64,000 nucleotides of DNA from Phoronis australis (lineage: Eukaryota > Phoronida > Phoronidae): NCBI GenBank assembly GCA_002633005.1, contig NMRA01000004.1, positions 238,353-302,352 on the forward strand, written 5' to 3'. How positions within the stretch are numbered: position 1 is the stretch's first letter; each line of letters opens with the position of its first letter. Shown piece after piece: positions 58,260 through 64,000 of the stretch. Below the pieces are notes generated by a model. The model was given only the letters and a program-made list of their open reading frames with translations, did no database searches and had not been told where the DNA came from. The translations under genes were made by a program, and so were the position numbers.

Positions 58260-59023
58260 CTAAAATTCCGTAGTAGTCGTAATACCTGTGTCGATGCTAC
58301 TAATTCCCGCGCTGTCTTTTTCTGAAATTTCCCGTTTTTTCTCATCCTTGAAGTCACAAGATTCCTCTTCTAGGTTCGTGCACTTGAAGATGTCATACTT
58401 CAATGGCAATCTTTCGGTAAGGAACAACCAATCGGCCAATATAGATACAAGAATTACAGTGACCAAAGAAATTAACATACAAAAACTTTTAAAGGGGAAC
58501 AACTGCACACCACTCTCTTCATCAAAATAAGGATACTTAATCACGGCTGGCAAGCCGATAATGGGTTCTCCACCAAGTACTCTGAATGTAGTGCCAGTAA
58601 TGAAGCCAGCTAAAGATCCATATGTGTTGGAAAACTTACAATAAACAACGCAGACGAGTTGTGGAAATAACACAACATAAACTAAGTCTGAGCACAGGTG
58701 AAATAAATCATAAATTGATTTAATGGTTATCCCCATAACGCATGCAAGAGCCCCAACAACAAAAATAGCAACCCTCATGACCCAAACGATTTCTCGCTCG
58801 GACGCCTTCGGTCTGATAACCAACTTGTAGATATTGCGCGCGAACATCGAACTAGCAGACAATACGGAAGAGTCGGCAGACGACATCACTGCAGCAGATA
58901 TGGCCCCAAGTCCTATGAACGCAACTGCTTCCGGACAAAGGTATTGAAGCACTAATGGAAGGACTAATTTGGCATCTTCTGCCGGTATAGGCACCTCCCC
59001 CGGATACGACGTGCTGTTCCAAT
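58260..59023 (-). CDS. SLC5A7-like gene, last exon
   Basis: 764 nt ending TAG at 58260-58262. Starts (G)AT TGG AAC ([10 protein letters not shown]) at acceptor TTTTACAG. Carries [20 protein letters not shown], later transmembrane helices and an acidic/Ser-Thr tail ([20 protein letters not shown]). The frame stays open upstream into the poly-G run at 59083-59098, but that part is intron. Confidence 0.93.
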
Positions 59024-62000
59024 CTGTAAAAGGATATTCTCTCTCATAATCAAAATGATGCTGCAACAGTAGCATCCTCATCGGGGGGGGGGGGGGGGNG
59101 TCCAACCACTATCACTAAATATTTACTTTTTGATATTTGAAATTGTATCAAGTTCGTTGCACGACCTCACTCATTAACATTCTTTTTAAAAACCTCCACA
59201 TTCTAACAACAGAAAGAATTTGTAAAGCTAGATATCATTTTCCGTTTTAACTCGCTGTAGCATATTGGAAATGTTAAGCAAAGTACCCTCAGCTTGTTCG
59301 TGTATTTTAGTTCAAATTGCCAAAGAGGGCCCAATTGACCCAGGCGTCAGTGCGCGTGGCTTACTCCTTTGCAGACAATCAGACGGAATGCGACACTTCA
59401 TTACGGTCATCCTTGAGATGTGCAGCTTTGCTTATCACCACTTCAGAATCGTATTTTGTCCATGGTAAGTGAATTCTACTCATACAGCAAATATGTCCGA
59501 ATCGAAACTTCTTTGGCATATCGCGGCTCATCAGTCTACGCTGCCCTATTTACTCCTACATTCTTTATAATGAACAGCAGAAATTTATTTCCAAATCTTT
59601 GCTCGTAGAGCAAAATTTAGTCTCTCAACGAAAGAGAACACTGCGTGTTTACGCCAGTGTTGAGTGAAAAATATGTTAAATATTGAAACGTATGGATAGA
59701 AAAATCATGAAATTCGTACACTTTTAAGGGGTGTCCCTTTAATTCGTTTTTGATTTTGAAATTTGTAAGCACGTTGTGCATAATATTCCTTTTCTACAGA
59801 TGGTGAAAGGACAATGGAGGGGGGCACAGAACAGGAAAAGAGGGACAGGGACGAAGAAGTGTCCAATAAGAGAGGCGTATTGATTGCTTGCATCAAATGA
59901 TGGAAAAGGGAAAGAAAGAGGGGGGAAAGTAATACGTGACGTTGGTGTGATTCAGCAGTGGCTTCTTCTAGTGTGGGGTCAACTCAGTCAGAATATAATA
60001 TTGTCTTTTCTCAGTCTCATTGTCAAGATGGTGGCGATTATCATTCATGTGAAGAAGAGAACGATTTTAGCCCAGATATGAAAAGAAACGACTTTGGCTA
60101 TTTGACGACACCTATTAAAGACGACTTGAAGATGACATTCGTACAACAGGGTCCAGAAAGTTATCAAATTACAAGAGAACCTTTTGTGGAGAAGGAAAGG
60201 ACATCCTTTCCAAACAGTGGATTGAAGAGGTTTCCACGAACGGAGAATTGGTGAAACATGTTTTGCCTACTGTTTTGCTTGTTTGTTTTTTTTCTCAAAT
60301 GAGCAGCTGTCATCCATGTCAAAATTTACCAGTGAAGAAGGCTTCTGCATTTAAAAAAAGTTAAGTAGAATCCACGAGAAAAGCCCGTGTCATAGAGCTT
60401 GATTACCTCAACTTCGAAGTTCGACTACCACAGATGTTGACCTAATCTCAACAACAAGTGCCAGCTGAAGTTGAAAGATGGAAAGCCTAGGGAACGGATT
60501 GTCGAGGTATAATTATTTCTAGCAGAAAAAAACCTAGTCTTTCTAATTAAACCCCATCTCAGGTCGTTCATGTCACATGAGCAACTGGCCAACCCGGTTT
60601 CAATCAGCATTGAAAAAATGACTGATATTAGTAGTTAAATTAAACAAAGTTTCTAGTTTATGTTTGATATTCTTTACTCTTCTTAGTACTATGGTCCGTT
60701 TATTTGAGTAGAGAAAGGGGCATCCCATAAAAACCGCTCCAGGCATCGCCAACCTCTCCACGCTACTGTGCTGCAAAGATTGTAAACAAATTTATTTGCT
60801 TCTTGTATTATACTCCGTTGACCTAAGGTGACTGTATGTTCCACTGAGCATAAACAAACCCCCACAAATTTATGGTTTTTCTCTCTCTTACGCCTTACGT
60901 CAACTATAGACCGAATTTTGAATCGCCACTGAATGTCGTCGGCCATTTTTAGGACTTGAGTTGTGACTGTTTTATTTAGACTGCGACGGGAGCGCATTAT
61001 CAGGTGAACCAAAAGTGTGATTAATGCTTTCAGCAACATTAAATGAAGAAATGACCCTTTGTATCAAAATTCAATTGAACTAAAGACAATTGCTATGCAT
61101 TTTGTTTAGCTCACGTGCGTACATACGGACATTTTAATGAAAACTCTTTCGTCGGTAAAACGTTAAGATCCCTGCATATATAAGTATGCATTTGCTCTTT
61201 ATTCTTGTGGCTTTGCGAATTCTAAAATCGACCCAGGGTATTTTGAAAAATTACGTACTGGTAGCCCCTGGATCGTGTCTTGCATCCAGTAAGAACAACA
61301 TTTAATGTTGAATTTATATTTTGAAAATACTAAATAACTGCACAAGTGACATTTTTGAAAACAGGCCACGAACTGAAACCTACTGGTTTGATTCGAATGT
61401 TGAGCAGCAACACCTCTGCGTATTTATGTGGTACCATTGGCTGACGGACGTTGGAAATTTCAACGCGAGATGTCTCGATCGCGAATATTTAAAAACAAAA
61501 TGCTTCCATCGCGATCCAAGGGTGCCGGAGGATGTTTTAAGTTTTTCCGGTGTTCAGATAATTAAAGACATCTAATGTTGGAACGTCGACCTATACTGAA
61601 GTTAAGAATTTGTCAAGGGACATATATAGTGAATCGTCGAACAACTTACCCGTAGAAACTCCTATTGCGCCAATGAGAACAGCTGGAAGCGCGGAAACGA
61701 AACAGCCAGCGGCGGCAACGTACGACAGAACTTGCGCTGTCCCGGCGGTCTTAGAGGAAAGTACTCTTTGGAAGTAGACCTGCGAAACAGGATACGTTTA
61801 TAGAGTGGGAAGACCGGTGTCAGCTTGCAAATACAACTACTCCGTCTGCACATCCCCATTGTCGCAGACTTCATATATATCTATGCTATTACGGGAGAAC
61901 TGTGACGTTGGTGAATGGGAGTATTGGTGAATAGCATTTGGGGCCACTTATTGTTGACACGTCATCTGATCCATTCAGGTCATTTCATTTGGTTTCATGT

Positions 62001-63143
62001 CAAACATATCACTCCTCAGTGACTGGCCGATAATCTCATGAGTTGAAAGAACATCAGAAAAAATCAGACGTGCTTTATCTCCACGGCAAGTCCCATGAGA
62101 CTTTAGCCTCTCGAAAAATTATCACGAACTACCTCATACCCTAATTAATAGCATGCAAGTTGTACAACACGTAATGTACAAAAACTCGAAGAATAAAGAT
62201 TAGGACAATAATTCGACGTGTATTTGTGTCTGCGTTGGCAGCTTTCAGTTCCATGAAAAGACGCCAAAATTTTCGCAGGAACCATTTGCGGTTCTACAAG
62301 TTCGGGCTGTACGATCAACCCCCAAAAAATACGCTTTGGTTTCCATTTCATATCTAAGAATATTTTACTGGGTTGTAGAAAATTTTACCACTCAAACTTG
62401 ATGCAAAATAGATAGTGATGGTGAGTTTCAAAGATAATCTAGTTGCTGTCATTCAAAACGCACTGTAACAATGTCGAATGTATACATACCATCCCAAAAT
62501 GGTAACAAAAGAATTATAACAAATGAGTACGAAGATATCGTTTTGCTGGGAACTAACTGGGACACCAGAACGGTTCGAATTCCAGACGCCCTTAAGTTTC
62601 TTTGGAGAACGTAAAGGTTAGAGAAACTACCATGTTTGACTCTTGCTGCCGAAAACAGTTTTAATACCTAACGCAGCCAGCTGTGCAGTTTCAGTGCAGA
62701 TAAGTGAAAGGTAGAGAACGACTATAAACGAAATGTATGTTTTCTGCCGTGGGTTCGACTGGAACGAAGGATGCAGTAGTTGAATGGATGCTCATTGGGT
62801 GGAGCATGCAATAGTCCGTGGAAAAGTTAGCTATGGAAAACCTGAAAATGTCTGTTGTCGTTTTTCGACAATTAGAGTCAAATGCCGTCGTTTCACTAAC
62901 TTGCGTTGCAAATTAGACACTTTGGGGTTCCTGGAATGCGATAGAGGCATTTCCGGGATATCTGGTATATACAAACTTCTCCTATTAATATACCTGCCAT
63001 GGGAGGCCTCCAAAGATGAGCTGAAGGACCGTGTCAATCCAAACGCCTGTCCTGTGAGTCTCGAACGTGCCCAGCCATTCCGAGGCCGTGTCGCCAATGT
63101 TGTTCACGGCAGGGTTTGTCAAACCGAAGGGAATAGATATCCA
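58260..63143 (-). CDS. High-affinity choline transporter-like Na+/solute symporter (SLC5A7/CHT1 family), 3' part
   Basis: Three minus-strand exons (62994-63143, 61650-61779, 58260-59023) join in phase and encode the C-terminal ~347 residues; the rest lies beyond 64000. CHT1 is a plasma-membrane symporter that takes up choline with Na+ for acetylcholine synthesis. Family marks in order: [44 protein letters not shown], the SSF signature [28 protein letters not shown] and [27 protein letters not shown]. About seven hydrophobic membrane segments can be followed. The cytoplasmic tail is shorter than in vertebrate CHT1 and differs in sequence. Several invertebrates have multiple CHT-like paralogs, so choline as substrate is likely, not certain. 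Confidence 0.88.
59958..60254 (+). other. Unassigned open stretch, plus strand
   Basis: Open frame of about 98 residues rich in Ser, Gln, Asp and Glu ([38 protein letters not shown]). Composition is coding-like, but no domain, start context or splice partner is convincing. A fragment of a retrocopied gene or of a transposon is possible. Confidence 0.25.
60635..60775 (+). repeat. Dispersed repeat S, copy 2
   Basis: Partner of 51305-51455 (blocks catttgagtagaga-like, ggggcatcc, cctct(c/g)c(a/g)cgcta). Lies in the transporter intron. Confidence 0.6.
61650..61779 (-). CDS. SLC5A7-like gene, penultimate exon
   Basis: 130 nt, phase 0 in, phase 1 out. [20 protein letters not shown] then a hydrophobic segment ending [13 protein letters not shown]. 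Acceptor TTTCGCAG, consensus donor ACGG|GTAAGT. Confidence 0.9.
61780..62993. other. Intron of the SLC5A7-like gene
   Basis: AT-rich, no repeat or coding segment recognised. Confidence 0.6.
62994..63143 (-). CDS. SLC5A7-like gene, first visible exon
   Basis: 50 codons, phase 0-0. [18 protein letters not shown] ... [20 protein letters not shown], ending FGGLPWQ. Acceptor CTCTTTCAG, donor CAG|GTATAT. The preceding exon is not in the window. Confidence 0.88.
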
Positions 63144-64000
63144 CTGAAAGAGTTGGCGTTGCAAGTGAAAAATCAGCAACGGCAAAATTGACATTTGTTT
63201 ACATGTTACTGATTGCTTTCTTCAAAAGCACATTTTAAGGAAATGCGTTTTCTCTTCACCTTCTTTCCGAAAATTCCATAATGTAACGCCCTAAAAGGAT
63301 TTTGGCCGAACGATATGTGTGAAGCATGCCTATAAAGTTCAATATCGACATGCACTCTTTTTCGTTCCACGTGAATCTAGGATATTTTGAAATGAATATC
63401 GTTGAGAAAAACTCCCTACATAGTTCAAACGTGTAAGAGAATTTAGTAGAACCGTAAGGTGAAACGTTGGTGATCACCAAAGGCGTATCCGAACATAGAC
63501 CTACTTATGTGCCGTGGGTAGTTCTTTCAGGACCTGTTTCACTGCGAAAGGGGAACTTTTACGCTTAAATTCATCATGAAAGTTTTCGTTATTTTATGAA
63601 CTAGGAACTCTATAAAAAGGTTGTTGCAGCAAAACTGAGCGTAAGGGTTTCGTGCTTTTTTGATTTGTTGTGTGGAAATACCACAATTCATGTTTTTCAT
63701 AAATTTTAACCCAACAAATAAGCATTTTGTAGGATTTGAAGCACTAGAGGATTACCGAAAATCTCCTATTGGATGTCTTAACAAATGTGTCCCATTTGAT
63801 AGTGCTCAACAAATATGTCTGATTAAAAATCATCTAATAATTTTGGCCTTTGTTGACGCCAAATTTCAACGTAAATCAAGTATCACTATATGATAAATTC
63901 CTCGTAGTTATAATTGAGTGCTGTTCTGGCGTGAAAAAAGAGAGCGTACCATTGTGTCCCGGGTTCTATGCGTCCTGGGTTCTTTGTGTTACGGGACGGT
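63144..64000. other. Upstream intron of the SLC5A7-like gene
   Basis: No sequence matching the preceding transporter helices is visible on the minus strand, so the next exon is beyond the window. Short open stretches here match nothing known to me. Confidence 0.5.

Larger units (their letters stand above)
59024..61649. other. Intron of the SLC5A7-like gene
   Basis: Holds the G-run and n (59083-59099), an open plus-strand stretch at 59958-60254 of unknown nature, and dispersed repeat S copy 2 (60635-60775). No exon of the transporter seen. Confidence 0.5.

Noticed and set aside
59024-59105. N-terminal extension of the last transporter exon up to the G-run
   Set aside because: A good TTTTACAG acceptor at 59024-59031 and phase agreement with the upstream exon show this part is intron.

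Overview
This is nuclear DNA from an animal, most likely a marine invertebrate. Coding sequence is sparse and split into short exons with GT-AG introns. The four genes supported here are metazoan families: a sperm-flagellum-type QRICH2/C16orf96 relative, a MIF4G translation factor, a secreted TSP1/chitin-binding protein and a choline-transporter-type SLC5 symporter. The spaces between exons are full of MITEs, hAT, Kolobok and L1/Tx1-like remnants, minisatellites and microsatellites. I cannot fix the phylum from sequence alone; cnidarian, cephalochordate, hemichordate and lophotrochozoan origins all remain possible. Single n's (12760, 29635, 33594, 59099) and an nnn (31705-31707) mark contig joins.

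Layout. (1) 2086-30630, minus strand: a QRICH2/C16orf96-like gene, 3' end off the left edge. It has a 158-codon first exon, a 10.5-kb first intron, then at least 22 short exons, every one phase 0-0. Between about 4.3 and 7.9 kb lies a tandem array of near-identical 72-nt exons encoding a basic-then-acidic 24-residue unit. Copies at the upstream edge are decaying by loss of splice sites. The first intron holds a broken L1/Tx1-like LINE (about 21.0-23.45 kb). (2) 30.7-37.3 kb: intergenic, with hAT remnants and a 1.34-kb segment present twice, head to tail, across a single n; this is probably an assembly duplication. (3) 37323-46900, minus strand: a complete five-exon MIF4G-domain gene (338 aa) whose junction phases all agree. 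Its introns carry a 44-bp minisatellite, a repeat in direct and inverted copies, and an inverted repeat with a hammerhead-ribozyme-like core. (4) 47-52.5 kb: intergenic, with a 1448-bp Kolobok-type transposon bounded by TTAA and carrying a broken THAP zinc finger. (5) 52553-56848, plus strand: a complete five-exon secreted protein (316 aa): signal peptide, eight-cysteine chitin-binding-like domain, TSP1, then two more chitin-binding-like domains. All introns are phase 1. (6) 58260-63143, minus strand: the last three exons of a high-affinity choline transporter (SLC5A7/CHT1)-like gene; upstream exons lie off the right edge.

The genes are unrelated in function; nothing suggests a cluster or operon. 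The most distinctive biology is the exon-array birth and death in the QRICH2-like gene, the variant chitin-binding domain architecture, the hammerhead-like element and the THAP-bearing Kolobok.
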